A stretch of DNA of 64,000 bases from Acanthacorydalis orientalis (Eukaryota > Arthropoda > Insecta > Megaloptera > Corydalidae), in the NCBI GenBank assembly GCA_034766995.1, contig CM068322.1, positions 2,176,589-2,240,588 on the forward strand, written 5' to 3'. A program made the translations under genes and the position numbers. The notes beneath the pieces are model-generated. The model was given only the letters and a program-made list of their open reading frames with translations. It made no database searches and had not been told where the DNA came from. Shown in pieces: positions 13,781 to 25,185 of the stretch (positions are counted from its first letter, which is position 1; every line of letters begins with the position of its first letter).

Positions 13781-13975
13781 TTCAGAGCGCGAAGATAAAA
13801 AAATTTGAACAATTTTTTTGTATCTTGGTTCTCTGAAAGTGATTGAATTGCTATTGAAATGAGCATAAGCAACAATCAATTAAGATCAGTATTACTTTAT
13901 TGAATATTTTTAATCCAAAAATGTTTGATATGATTTGTGGGATACAAAAATTCAATTTTAAACCACATTGTTATA
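13781..13975 (+). repeat. Unnamed interspersed repeat R1, copy 1
   Basis: This stretch aligns by eye with 19972-20135, 21185-21340 and 47870-48065, all in the same orientation. Shared pieces include AGAGCGC near the start (copies 1 and 2), TTGCTATTGAAATG in the middle, and a later TTATTGAATATTTTT(A/G)AT core. It has no obvious terminal inverted repeats, no poly-A tail and no coding. I do not recognise the family. Confidence 0.55.
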
Positions 13976-15823
13976 TGTATAATATGAATATTTGACTTCT
14001 AAAATGTAAGAAATATTTTATATCTAAAGTATGATAATAACTATTTAACAAATATATTATTTTATATTTAAAATGTTCTTTTAAAGTTTTTGTATATTTT
14101 ATATATCCTTCTGACAGATATATTTTAGATTTTTAATAAATTCAGTAATACTTTTGTAATATAACTAATTAAATATTTCATACATTTTCATACTTACATT
14201 TTATTTCATTTTTTGGAATAGAAATTTCTTTCTATAACAAAATCATAGAAAAAGTTATAACACATGAATAAGTTAAGTAGTAATTTTGGCTTATATAAAA
14301 ATATATCTCAAGGATAATACGGTATTAATAAAACATAAATTCCTATATTATACACACATACACAAACCCACAAAGGTTATGAATATAAGGGATTGTATAT
14401 AGGAAAAACACAATCATAGACTTATGACTGTTCGTTGTAAAAGTAATTTTCGCAAAGAATACTTGTTAGAGAAATGAAAGGTCATAATAGTTTATGAGAA
14501 AATTTTAGATTATTTTTATTCAGAACCTCGTTTACTTTTACGATACTTTCTCGTCACTCAGTTCTCGTTACATTGTAATATTAAATTTTTAGTATATTTG
14601 TGCTATGAAGTTGTTTGAACAAACTATTTATAAATGAGAAAAATTTTGAATACACATATACATTCCCCTTTCTTTCCTTTTTCTCTTTCTCATGGCGTAT
14701 TTTTATATATATTACAAATATTATTTGCTTTCTATATAAGATTTTTATTCAATAAAATATTAATTTACTCTAACATATCTATTCAATTTTAAGATGTATA
14801 ATAGAAAGTTACGTGAGTACACTTATTCTTATGTTTAATGATTGTCTTATATCTATAAAATTAATTGGGTCTTGTGTATGGTTTTAAGAGAAAGTAAATA
14901 AACTGGAATAAAAAAAGATATTTCAAACAATCGTTAACGTTATTTTGTGAGATAATATTTTTGTTATTTCTCCCAATAATCTGTATATTATTGTGTATAG
15001 AATATGATTCATAGACTTTAGTTTTTGATTTTATAGAAAATTAATTTATTTAAAAAACAAGCTGTACTTGAATGACTCGACAATTGAAATCGGTTATACA
15101 AAAAACAAAAAAAATTTAAAAAAAAACTTAATACATAATTGGGTAAACTAGGAATGTAAACAAAAAATAGACTCACTTCTAATACTTGGCTAAATTCGCT
15201 TCTACAAATTAATACTCTCCCCTACTAATCAAAATTATTTTTTTTGTGTCAAAAATTTTCAGTAAGTAGTTATTTATTATTTATTATTTATTATTGTTAT
15301 TTATGTGAATTTAGAAGACAGTATCTTCAGTGTCAGTGTACATAAAAATCTATAGAAAAAGGTAATATTTTTTTTCTGTACTTTTGCACTTTGAAGATAA
15401 TAGCTTTGTCATCGAAAAACGTCTAAGCATTAAATCTATAATATTATCAGTTAAGAAGTAAAAATAAGAACAAAAATACCCTTGATATGAAAATCTAAAT
15501 ACTAAAACGTTTTGTAGAAATAAATATTACCTATTTATTTCAAGTAATTTGAAAGTTATTTTGAAAAAATAATGTTTTTTCCAGATTCCAATAAATTTGT
15601 AAAAATATTAAATTTTATTTGTTTCCTGTATATGAAATCGATAAAAATCAATCTGAAAATAAATCAAGATCTAATGATTTCAATCAAACAAAATATTTTC
15701 AAATGATTCATTATATTTTACTGAGTACAGAAAATCATTGATTTTAAAAATAAATAGCGAATGGAAGGCATAACTCTGCTCTTGTTCGATAATTTCTGTT
15801 AACTATATTCAAAAAAATATTAA
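13976..15823. other. AT-rich DNA with no recognised feature
   Basis: Nothing supported on either strand. A short TTATT tandem repeat (five units) lies near 15272-15296. Confidence 0.6.
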
Positions 15824-15825
15824 TA

Positions 15826-16338
15826 TTGGGTTGGTAAAAAAATAATTGTTATTAATGCACCCATTTGTAAAGCTTTTTTGATTTTACGAGCTGTTTTAAG
15901 TGGTTCAGTACTGTTGGATCACTAATGTCTAACTTTTGTGCAAGCACTTGAATTGTTGTGCGTGATTTTGATTCAGCTAATGCCTTCGGTTGGTCGTTAT
16001 GAACTGAAGAAGGTTGACCGCGATCTTCTTCATATTTAAAACCCTCGTCCCCAGCATGAAATTTTTGGAACCACCATTGCACCGAACTTTCCTTAATAGT
16101 ACCCACACCGAAAGTATCGTTTAGTTTACGAGCAATTTCTGCTGCATTACTATTCGTTTTGAGCTCATACAAAAAATACTCTTAATGGTTTATTTTCTAT
16201 CTTTAATTCTATCATTAATAGCTCAATTTGAAGCAAAGTTAATAGTAAAACCAAATTTGATGTTACCACAATACACACCGAAAAATGCACATTAAAATGA
16301 TTAATGATTTAATTTCTTTTATTTCTAAAAATACCTAT
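15826..16338 (-). mobile_element. Short mariner family C derivative, copy 1 (513 bp)
   Basis: The left end is TTGGGTTGGTAAAAAAATAA and the right end, read inward, ATAGGTATTTTTAGAAATAA, with TA at 15824-15825 and 16339-16340. The body is the 5' untranslated region and the DNA-binding domain of a cecropia-like transposase, then an abrupt join to the 3' terminal repeat. Copies at 50683 (about 530 bp once its insertion is removed) and 56868 (524 bp) share the structure and junction, so the shortened form multiplied. This is the best-preserved coding copy of the three. Confidence 0.88.
15852..16172 (-). CDS. DNA-binding-domain-only mariner ORF (about 106 codons)
   Basis: The frame starts at a TTG within a longer open stretch; the ancestral ATG, seen as ATGGGAAAGAAGCAAATA in the 56868 copy, is not preserved here. 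It reads NAAEIARKLNDTFGVGTIKES for the first helix-turn-helix region, VQWWFQKFHAGDEGFKYEED for the linker helix, then RGQPSS and the second helix-turn-helix LAQKLDISDPTVLNHLKQL, ending YKWVH before a stop. In full-length relatives KWVPHEL continues into the catalytic domain, which is absent here. Known DNA-binding fragments of mariner transposases can occupy the terminal repeats; whether this one is expressed is unknown. Confidence 0.65.
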   Translation of the reverse strand: MYELKTNSNAAEIARKLNDTFGVGTIKESSVQWWFQKFHAGDEGFKYEEDRGQPSSVHNDQPKALAESKSRTTIQVLAQKLDISDPTVLNHLKQLVKSKKLYKWVH

Positions 16339-16439
16339 TATTATGCAGTAAAACTGTATTTAATCCTATTATGAACTAAACTGTATTACTGAGAACACAT
16401 TACGACCCCGCTCAACCAGATGTAAATAATAAAATTTAG

Positions 16440-17105
16440 TCATATAAGATTGCTTATTCTTAAAACTGGTGTAGTACGCTTCTTGATTGTTCTGGGGATG
16501 GTAGGCGTTCCACAAAAAACATTTATAATATTAATGGTCCGTGAATCGACAAAATTTGAAGACCACTGTTGTGGATCTTTCATGAGAAGATGAATATCAT
16601 GTGTTAACTGAAGAATTAGTTATGAAAAAGGTATCGGCAAAAGGGTACCGCGTTTGGTGACAATTGAACAAAAATAAAATAGGTTGTACATTTCTAAAGA
16701 CCGTTTTTTGAATAATAAGATTAAATATTTTCATTTATTTGTATCTATATATGAGATTTGAGTCCATCAGATATACAATGAAACTAAAATACTATCAAAA
16801 CAATGGAAGCATCGTGATTTTCTGCCACCAAACAAAGCAAAATACATTTTAATTACAGAAACGATTATAGTTTCCATTTTGTAGAATGCTGAGAGGTTGC
16901 AGATTCATTATCTTTTAGAGGGTAAAAAGATAATAGAAGAATAATATAATAATCTTTTCTACTAAATGAAGCAAAATATTCGTAAAAATTATCAAGTTTA
17001 TAAAGGAAACATATTCATTTTTACCATGATAATGCACTTGTACATAAGAATATCCTTTTTATAGAAATATCGCCGATATTAATATTGAAGGTCGTTTGAG
17101 GGACA
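16440..17105 (+). mobile_element. Ancient mariner relict (mellifera-like)
   Basis: Broken plus-strand frames give AKGYRV near 16640 (compare the WVPRLLT region), KQWKHRDFLPPNKAKYI around 16800, and FYHDNALVHK at about 17023-17052 (compare FHHDNAPVHKS). The order and spacing fit a mariner transposase from the linker through the second catalytic Asp. Terminal repeats are not visible. Many stops and frameshifts, so very old. Confidence 0.65.
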
Positions 17106-17348
17106 GCTTTTCGCATGAAAATTTATAATGAAAAATTGTTAGGATATGAGAGGTGAAATTTTGGCTCTTTATACACCTAAAGGCAAATAATAAATAGTGA
17201 CAACTACTGTGAATTTTTACAATAGTTCACTTCAAAAATCAAGACCAACTCGCATGGAAAACTTTCAAATGCTATGATTCTGCTCTAAGATAACGCTCGT
17301 CCTCACAAAACTTATAAAACAAATCATACAAGTTTTGATTTCATAGAC

Positions 17349-18385
17349 AAACTTTTTGAGAGGAGGGCCACATAAGTACATGGAAAGTGCTAAGCGGGCC
17401 AGATCTAAAAGAACATCTATTTTATTTTCCTATAATTATACATAGCATACTTAGAAATGAATAAATAGAAGAGTTTTTATGCGTAAGAAAATAAACAAAT
17501 GCAAATATTTAAAATATGCGCAACAATAATTAAAGTAAAGGTTGTTTTACAAGAAAATAGACATAAGAAAAGAAAACATTTTTATTTATTTATATGTACA
17601 GTTTTAAAAAAGTGCCTCAAGAATTAAGGTGATATCAAATCAATACCTCAAGGATGACATACATATTGAAAAGTAGTAATATGAAGAGTGAACCTACTTT
17701 GTTGATCTCTGAATTACTTCTTTAATATTTGGTGTCACGTTTGAAACTCCTACTTTTAAAAAATCTTCCAAATTGTTATCTGTCAGTCTTGAAAGGTTTG
17801 TAGATTTAAAATACTTCATTCTGGAGAATGTCTGTTCACAAATATACGGCTACAGAGTGCAATTGAGATTATTTTCTTTGAAAAAGTCTGAATATTACTA
17901 TAATTACTTTCTGGAATCAAAAATTAGAACCTAATTAATTTTTCAATTTTTAATAGTGATTTCACTATAACATTAGTTTGCAACTCTATTAATTCTAACT
18001 ACACACTTGCATCAACATTATCACCAACAACACCAAAGGGATTTAGAAACAAAAAGGATTTTTCATGTCCGTAAAAACCAATAAAGTAGTTGTTTAGACT
18101 ATTTTGTACAAAAATTATTTTGCCAACACAAAGTTTGACACAAAAATTCAATTCTGTCGATATATTTTTCCACAAATAGTCACAGTATGGAAAATGTGAG
18201 AAAATATTTTGTTGTATCTGTTTTTTGAAAAATCGCAGTTTTACGTGTAAAGATATAAGATCAGAAAATACTTTGTTTTGCTTATTTCGAAGAATATGTA
18301 TATATAATATTCAATGTGTCCGCGGGGCACATAAAAACCTTTCGCGGGCCGGATCTGATCCGGCGCCGTGGATTGCAAACCTCTG
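17349..18385 (-). mobile_element. hAT element remnant nested in a mariner relict
   Basis: The right end, read inward, is CAGAGGTTTGCAATCCACGG followed by GGCCCGCGAAAGG, a typical hAT-type end that starts CAG and is GC-rich. The left end (from 17349) reads AAACTTTTTGAGAGGAGGGC and CGGGCCAGATC; it seems to lack its first dozen bases. Flanking 8-mers TCATAGAC (17341-17348) and TCGTAGAC (18386-18393) match at 7 of 8, as expected for a hAT target duplication. Inside is a remnant of the transposase C terminus. At about 1.04 kb it is internally deleted; autonomous hATs are usually 2.5 kb or more. Confidence 0.78.
17697..17848 (-). pseudogene. hAT transposase C-terminal (dimerisation) remnant
   Basis: About 50 codons open on the minus strand: YICEQTFSRMKYFKSTNL, then SRLTDNNLEDFLKVGVSN and TPNIKEVIQ. 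This matches the C-terminal hAT dimerisation region in GTF2IRD2/FAM200/ZBED-like transposases, where a 'CEQTFS-MK' motif precedes 'SRLTD--L---L'. The RNase-H-like catalytic core and the BED zinc finger are not recognisable in the rest of the element. Confidence 0.75.
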
Positions 18386-18620
18386 TCGTAGACTATCCAG
18401 AATATATTCTTCACTTAGTACTAAATAATTTTCATCTTAGGTCATGCAACAAAATGATAGGAGGAATAAAGATTCTTTTTGATGAATACGTTATTAATAC
18501 GGTACAAAAGTGCTGCGTAAGATAGCAAACAGTTTCTTTTAGGCTGAAATTCAGAAGTTAATTAATCGTTGGACTAAATAGATAAAAATAAGGATGAGTG
18601 TGTAGAAAGAGAAATTATTA

Positions 18621-19233
18621 AAAATTTTTATTGTAGATTAAAAATGTTTTACTTTTTAAAAGATTTTTACTTTATGACTAGTCCCCATAAGACTACATCT
18701 GGGAATAGTTTTATATATATATATATATATATAATATTACATAAGAGTATGTATATTTATTGTGTATTTGGAGTGTAAATTACAAAAATTTATAGAAATA
18801 AACTATTTTAAAGATATATTTATTCTAATGGTACAGAATTAAAATTTTACATAAGTTACTTAAAAATTGATAATAAATATTCCGTAAATTTAACAATACT
18901 AGTTTTATTTAGTAAATGTGAAAAACGTACGAATAAACATGCTGAAGATTAAAAAAAAATATTTTTATAAATACATGCATATTTGGATCTTCTGACAACA
19001 TTGACATATATCAGTGTATAAAATATGAAATAATACACGGGTAACGTTTGGAATATTCTTTTTATGAATTTTAATTGACAGTACTTTAAAAAGGTTTGGT
19101 AAACAATATCAGGGAGGTTAATTCCTTGCAATTAATTGTGACAGTTTTGTGACAAAGGTGTGCAGTATACGTCTTGTGGTTAAGTCCTCTGTCAAACGAA
19201 GTTAGTACAAGCCACATGCTTTAATTGTTGTGC

Positions 19234-19282
<49 letters not shown>

Positions 19283-19971
19283 TTGAAAATAAATGTTTTA
19301 TGTTAGCGTCAAGCAAATCATTTGTTAATCAAGCTGACTACGCTTCAAGCTTTGTTATCTTTTTATTTATGAAAGTTAACAAAAAATGGTAGAGTGATTA
19401 TAAATTAAACTCGAGTAAATTTATATCAATATTTGTACAATGTTCACAGATGTAGATTTATGAAATAAAATAGACTATAATAAGAAATAATATTTCGATA
19501 ATTCACACACACACACACATATATATGTATATATATATATATATATACAGATATTATAAAGTGAAAATTTAAGAAGAATTCTAAGCAACTATTTCTAATA
19601 TGCTTGTTTATAATATATTCAATACTCTCTTTATTTAAAACAAATGTATTATTTTCATTTATGCATTTTATTTTTAAATAAATACATAGTTTGTTGCTAT
19701 TCTATAAACATTAGTTAATTTGGATTAAAGGTTTATTATAACGTAATAAAATTAAAGATTCCTCCAGATAAGCGAAAATAACACATTTTTTGTGGAAATG
19801 TTATGTTTGTTACTATATCTTACTGACATTTCGGGTAAATGGACTCTCACACTGGATTATGTATTCCATCTTATGAATCACAAAAATTTTTTCTGAAAAA
19901 AATATTCAATAAATTGTAATTGATAATTTATAATTGTTCTTTGTACACATCTCGATGATTATTCTATAATT
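18621..19971. other. AT-rich DNA with three small microsatellites
   Basis: TA runs at 18714-18733 and 19241-19277, and an (AC)n-(AT)n compound run at 19504-19547. No gene recognised. Confidence 0.7.
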
Positions 19972-20135
19972 ATAAGAGCGCTAATGTGCAAAAATAATAT
20001 TTTTATGTACCTTATTTTTCTGAAGTTTATATAGCGTTGCTATTGCTATAGCGTTGCTATTGAAATGGGTATCAATAGAAATTAAAAAAGATTAATATCG
20101 ATTTATTGAAAATTTCATCAGGAATTTTCTTTTGT
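19972..20135 (+). repeat. Unnamed interspersed repeat R1, copy 2
   Basis: Shares AGAGCGC, TTGCTATTGAAATG and the TTATTGAA core with the copy at 13781. A 14-bp piece, TAGCGTTGCTATTG, is duplicated in tandem near 20031-20061. Confidence 0.5.
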
Positions 20136-20660
20136 TTGTGTGATGAAAATATTATTTATGAATGTTATGTCTGTTTTTTGGATGAAGATATAATTTTTCA
20201 GATATCTATAATGTGATATAATTTCTTTAAAAAATGAAACTATTAGTTGTATAAAACTATAAAATAACTACAATACCGTAACAATCCCGTCTTTTAAAAC
20301 TAACTGGGGAAATAATAATAAATAATAAAACATCACATTTTGCATATATGAAAAAACGTTGTTCTATGATCGTTTATTTTTTTAAAAAAAAATAATCCAA
20401 AGATTGTTTTTCTTTTATATATATATTTATTAAGTTTAAATTAGTTGACTTATTCGATGATTGTTCATAATCAGGTTAAGAGAGTAGATTTTATATATTA
20501 AAAGCTTACTGAAAAATAAAATATTTTGCATAGTGGTCTTTCGCCGAATAAGCAAATAGTTTTTTTTCTAAAGTATTAGTGATTTCATGTGAAATGGCAT
20601 CAACGTACATCATTAAAATGTTGACACAGATACATATATTTTACTCGTCAACTATATATA

Positions 20661-20703
20661 TAGTTCTTCCAATATATATATATATATATTGGAAGAGAAC
20701 TAA
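20661..20703. repeat. Near-perfect palindrome with (TA)n centre
   Basis: AGTTCTTCCAATATATA on the left is mirrored by TATATTGGAAGAGAACT on the right with one extra GA pair. It could extrude as a hairpin; the centre is pure TA. Confidence 0.8.
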
Positions 20704-21184
20704 AAAACAAATCGTATTTACAAAAAACAAATTGCCTTTTTAAATTTTCAGTAAAAACTTGTCTGAAATATAAATTTCGTCGTTTGATATGAATATCTAT
20801 CATCGATCTAATAGATTCTAGTGGAGTGATTCTATTAGAAAAGAAACTGTTATCATTTGGAAGCTAACGTAACGCTAGTTTGATCGAATACTTTTTCAGG
20901 TATTTTTTGTCATTTAACAATTTTTGTAGATATCTTAATGAAGTGAAATATCAAGAGAATATAGTAGAAGTTCCGATTAAAACTTACTGAGCTTATAGAC
21001 CATTTGTTTGTACAACTTGCAGTCAGTGTTTGCCTTGATAAGAATTTAATTTTCTGTATTGGCAACAATTAGATGATTATTATGTATTTCTGCCTTTAAA
21101 CTGTCAAGTTCAGTAAATCCCTGATAAGCACTTATAGTTTTGTTTGGTTTTTGTAGTCAAGAGTAAGCCACACTTTTATGGGTT

Positions 21185-21340
21185 TGTGCATAAATTTCTT
21201 TTAGTATATAATGGCCTTAGATCTATAATAGTAGTCTTAAGAGTTGAAAGTAAGCGACAATCGAAAGTAACAATAATAATTTATTGAGTATTTTTGATCA
21301 AAAATGTTGGCGTAGCTTGTGAAATAAAAAAAAATTTTTT
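21185..21340 (+). repeat. Unnamed interspersed repeat R1, copy 3
   Basis: Aligns with the second half of the 13781 copy through TTTATTGAGTATTTTTGATC and a TTGTGAAATA-like end. The first half is weaker. Confidence 0.4.
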
Positions 21341-21869
21341 GAAAGGTGAGACTTCTTCTGAAAAAGTGTGTACGCTCTTTTTTGTGTATAATTATTATGT
21401 AAGAAATCTATTGCACGATTATTATGATGAAGCGACTGAAAAATGGCTACATATTTTAACGAATTATATTCGAAGAACTCATTGTAGAGTTGTCTAATAT
21501 TTTTCTTACAGGGTTTGCGTGATGTTTTCTGATTCATTTGTATACAAATCTCAGACGATTAATTTATTACAATAGATTTCAAGAAGAAGAAATTCAAAGT
21601 TTAAGGGCTGCATATACTAAGTAACGAAATCTTAAAATTATTGTTAATAGTTAATGCCCATTGAGAAGTGTAAGCCTAGTTGATCTCAACTCATCGTTAA
21701 ATTGAAATCACCAAAACGTAATTTACAAAAAGTTTGTTATGATTATTTTAAAAATTCATTCTTATAAAAAATTTCACTCATTTTTCTACCGAGATGTTTT
21801 GGTCTTCTTAAAATTTATAAGTAGATGTAATCTGCAGTTTTTCGTCTGCTATATTTACCGATTAAAATT
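21341..21869. other. AT-rich spacer
   Basis: Short ORFs on both strands (21294-21497 plus, 21298-21537 minus) overlap each other and resemble no protein family I know. Confidence 0.5.
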
Positions 21870-22368
21870 TATAGGGTTGTGATACACGCGTTCATCTGAG
21901 ACAACCACAAACTTAGCAATTTCAAACACCTTTAATCACGGATCCTGTAAGACAATATCATGCATTTTATGGATGATTTCTTCTGTCATTGCAATTTTCG
22001 GCCGTCCACTACGCGGGTTATCTTCTAAGCTTACGCGGCCACATTTAAATTCAACTGGCCACTTTTTTACGGTTGTATATAAAGGTACACTATCACCTAA
22101 TACTTTTTCCATATCATTAAATATTTCTATTGGCGTTAAACCTTTTTTGACAAAAGCTTTATTACCGTACGATGTTCGGTTTTATCGATTTCAACAAAGG
22201 TACAAAAATAGCTTGATTAAAATGGATGTTTGCAACAAACTGCTTGACTAATTAATTAAAGATTTTGAGGTTATGTATAAAAGAGATATAGCTTTATAAT
22301 GCGTTATAAATAATTAAAATATTACAGACAATTATATGTTAAGTTGTAAACTTTTCAAATCACCCTCG
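21870..22368 (-). mobile_element. Mariner 5' fragment (N-terminal half, mellifera-like)
   Basis: The right end, read inward from 22368, is CGAGGGTGATTTGAAAAGTT, a mariner terminal repeat, next to TA at 22369-22370. The minus strand then codes for EIDKTEHRTVIKLLSKKGLTP, TTVKKWPVEFKCGRVSLED, PRSGRPKIAMTEEIIHKMHD and LKVFEIAKFVVVSDERV, with a stop before LKVF. This is the mariner N-terminal DNA-binding domain. The fragment ends at about 21870 with no catalytic part and no left repeat, so the 3' 60% is lost. Its terminal repeat differs from families A, B and C. Confidence 0.85.
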
Positions 22369-22949
22369 TACAATAAATAATACTTTTATTTTCTTTTCAA
22401 ACCTACTTTTATTAAATGATTACACAATTGAGCATAAATCTTGAAATATGGAAACACTTGAATAATTGATTTTAAATTTAATTTAGTCCAAATTTTTATA
22501 TTCATTTATGTGATGAAATTTAATAGTTTTTATGTCGTCACGTAATTTTAAATTCAAGTCAAATGTTTCGGTTGAGTTGTAATAAGCTAAAAATTTTGAT
22601 GACTAGTAATTTAATACATATTTTACATAGAGAAATAATATTATTTTTCCATAAAACTCATAAAATATGTAACATGAATATAATGTTATCTAAAAGAGTC
22701 GTCTATTATTTTTTACTTTCACGTTTCTAAACCAGTATTACATTAGAGTAATATCATATAACTTCATTCAAATAATTTTATATAATAGACTATCTGCATA
22801 TATATATATAAACGATCTTAGTAAATAAAAAAATCAGTTAAAAAATCAATTTTGGAAGATTGTTCCATACTAAATAGATTTAATTCTGGAAGCGATCATT
22901 AGATGGTAAGAAGCAGACATTAACACATTAACACATTACACATTAACTC
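22369..22949. other. AT-rich spacer
   Basis: A short TA run at 22797-22810; otherwise nothing recognised. Confidence 0.6.
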
Positions 22950-25028
22950 AAGACTGCAAAAAAGAAAACTTTTTAAAACTCCGAGGAAGATAATAAATAT
23001 TCAAAACCTAAAAGAAGTAAAAGTAGAACTTGAAATAGAATTAAAAAATCGATTTGGGATATTGGAAAATGAAAATTAGAATTTCAAAGAAAAATTGTTT
23101 GAAATTATTAAAGATTCCGTACAAGAATTAAGAGCAACTCTTAACATAAAATCAGATAAGAAAATTATTTAAAAGACCAATGAATGAATTAAATTCCACC
23201 AATGAATGGTTTAATGAATAAGAAAAGAGAAATGAAACGAACGGACAGTATAAAAGATCGAATCGAATTTATTGAACTATGCAAAATAGTGAGGAAATGT
23301 ATTAATAGAAGACATTTGAAAATACAATAATGAGCAAATTAGGAAGATTATTGAAGAAAATAAAAGCTATTGAAAAATGAAATAGAGCCTTATGATTGGT
23401 AAAGAGCATATATATGGTCTGAAATCAGAGGATGGCACTAGAATATTTAACAAAACATCAATCATCAAGATGGTAGAAGAATTCTACACTAAGCTAGATA
23501 AAAGTTCATGTAATAAAGAAAACGAGGATAAAAAAATACAAATCAATGTGCCTCATCAGTACAGCCGGAAGAGGTCTCATATGCAATAAAGAATATGAAA
23601 AATTGAAGAGAAGCAGGGAATGATCGATTATTAGTAGAGATTTTCAAGTTGGTAGAAGAAAAAACTGAAAAAGTTCTCACCGATATATTCAAATCGTGTA
23701 TAGAAAAAGAACTATCTCTAATTTTTGTATACTAGGAAGGAGATAAAAAGGATTTAAAAATATCGGCCAATTAGTCTACTACCTACAATGTATAATATCT
23801 TTAATAAACAGAATTAATTTCAAAATGTTAACAATCGGAGTTGCATTTCGTTTAACCAATAATCAGGATTTTGAAACGGATTTAGTACAATGGATCACAT
23901 CTAGGTAGTGAGGGAGGCAATTATTCGGTCAAATAAATAAAAAATACGTGTATGTCTTGGATTTATAGACTGTGCAAAGGCTTTCGACTCTATCACCACG
24001 CTATCGGTCATATCTATATTGAAGAAGAAGGGAATAGTGGACACACACATCGAGTTGTTAGATAATATCTACAAAATGCATCCTTGACAGTAAAGCTGTA
24101 GTAAGAAATAAAAATGATAAAAATCGAGAAAGGTATAATCCAGGGAGATTCAATTTTGTCGAAATTATTTACTGAAGCCTTAAAAGAAGTATTCAAATCG
24201 CTCGACTGTTAGGACAATGGAATCGAAATAAAAGGCGAAAGATTGTCACCTCCGATTTGATAATAATATTCTTATCTTTGCAAGTACTCCTGAAGAGTTA
24301 CAAAAAATAAAAGAAAAGTTAGATGATACTAGTGAAAAAATTGGCCTAATAAGAACCATGCAAAAACAAAATTGTTGTTCAATGCGTTTGTCTGCTCGAA
24401 GAAAATTGAAATAAGAGGGACAGAAGTGTAAGAAGTTACGAAGTATAACTGTTTAGGCCAGCTTATTAACAAAGATGGATCGTTCATTGAAGAAGTTAAC
24501 TGGAGAATAAAAATGAGATTAAGCTCATTTGGACGAAACGTATCGATATTTAAATCAATAATCCCATTCTGTTTAAGAAAAAAAGCATTTGATTAATGTA
24601 TACTACTAATCCTTAACTACTACAGCGGAACATAGATGCTTAATGCGAAAACCATTCAGACTCCAAACAACACAGAAAAGTATTAAAAGATGCATGTAAG
24701 TAATAACAAAAAAGATAGGAAAAGAATAGAATGGATACGAAAAAAACAGTGGTCACAGATGTACAAAGAAGAGTAAAGAGTCTGAAATGGAAATGAGTGG
24801 GGCATGTTGCAAGAAGAGAATACAACCGATGGATAATAGAAATTATTAACTGAAACCCAAGGAATATAAAGATACAAAGAAACAGAGCAATGAACAGGTG
24901 ATATAAAGAAATTAAAAATTTTATTGAAAATCAGTAAAAAAGAGATGCATTAAATTGTACAAAATGGAAATAATGGAAGAGCCCTTTATTCAGCAGTGGA
25001 TTAATAGAGGCTGCTGCTGCTGCTTCTG
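22950..25028 (+). mobile_element. RTE-like non-LTR retrotransposon, 5'-truncated, copy 1
   Basis: A broken reverse transcriptase reading frame is followed by a 3' end reading CCCTTTATTCAGCAGTGGAT and a short CTG-rich simple tail, then a TA tract. Insect RTE-type LINEs commonly end with a '...CAGCAGTGG...' 3' motif and a simple-sequence tail instead of poly-A. No endonuclease domain is seen, consistent with 5' truncation during reverse transcription. A related copy lies on the opposite strand at 36771-37965. Confidence 0.8.
22985..24990 (+). pseudogene. RTE-like reverse transcriptase remnant
   Basis: In order along the plus strand, in several frames: EVKVELEIELKNRFGILEN, then EHIYGLKSEDGTRIFNKTS with MVEEFYTKLD (open at 23392-23589), then EIFKLVEEKTEKVLTDIFKS, GFIDCAKAFDSI (about 23959-23992, reverse transcriptase motif A), EKGIIQGDSILSKLFTEALK (motif B region, about 24125-24180), and a motif C position near 24255 where the expected FADD has become F-DNN through a small deletion and substitutions. 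KEKLDDTSEKIGL and KTKLLFNAFV follow. Multiple stops and frameshifts and a lost catalytic motif make it dead. Confidence 0.8.
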
Positions 25029-25063
<35 letters not shown>

Positions 25064-25087
25064 GTTTATCTCTCTCACACACACTCA

Positions 25088-25142
<55 letters not shown>

Positions 25143-25147
25143 CATTG

Positions 25148-25182
<35 letters not shown>

Positions 25183-25185
25183 TGC
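25029..25185. repeat. Compound microsatellite palindrome: (TA)(TC)(TA)-(TA)(GA)
   Basis: TA run, then CTCTCTCACAC, then a TC run (about 25092-25111), a TA run, the spacer GAACATTG, a TA run and a GA run (about 25160-25181). The TC-TA arm and the TA-GA arm are reverse complements, so the block can fold into a long hairpin. It directly follows the LINE 3' tail. Confidence 0.9.

Larger units (their letters stand above)
17106..18620 (+). mobile_element. Second mariner relict, split by a hAT element
   Basis: The left part (17106-17348) reads DMRGEILALYTPKG, DNYCEFLQ, then KDNARPHKTYKTNHTSFDFID in shifted frames, the middle of a mariner transposase including the second catalytic Asp. The right part, after the hAT element (from about 18386), continues YPEYILH, NNFHL, IGGIKILFDEYVINTVQKC and an IDKNKDEC-like tail, the usual 3' part of the same protein. 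The two halves join in the correct order around the hAT, which is strong evidence that the hAT inserted into an existing mariner copy. Outer ends are not recognisable. Confidence 0.7.

Noticed and set aside
18225..18525. Two overlapping plus-strand ORFs of 67 and 69 codons
   Set aside because: They cross the GC-rich end of the hAT remnant and run into the mariner relict; no independent coding support.
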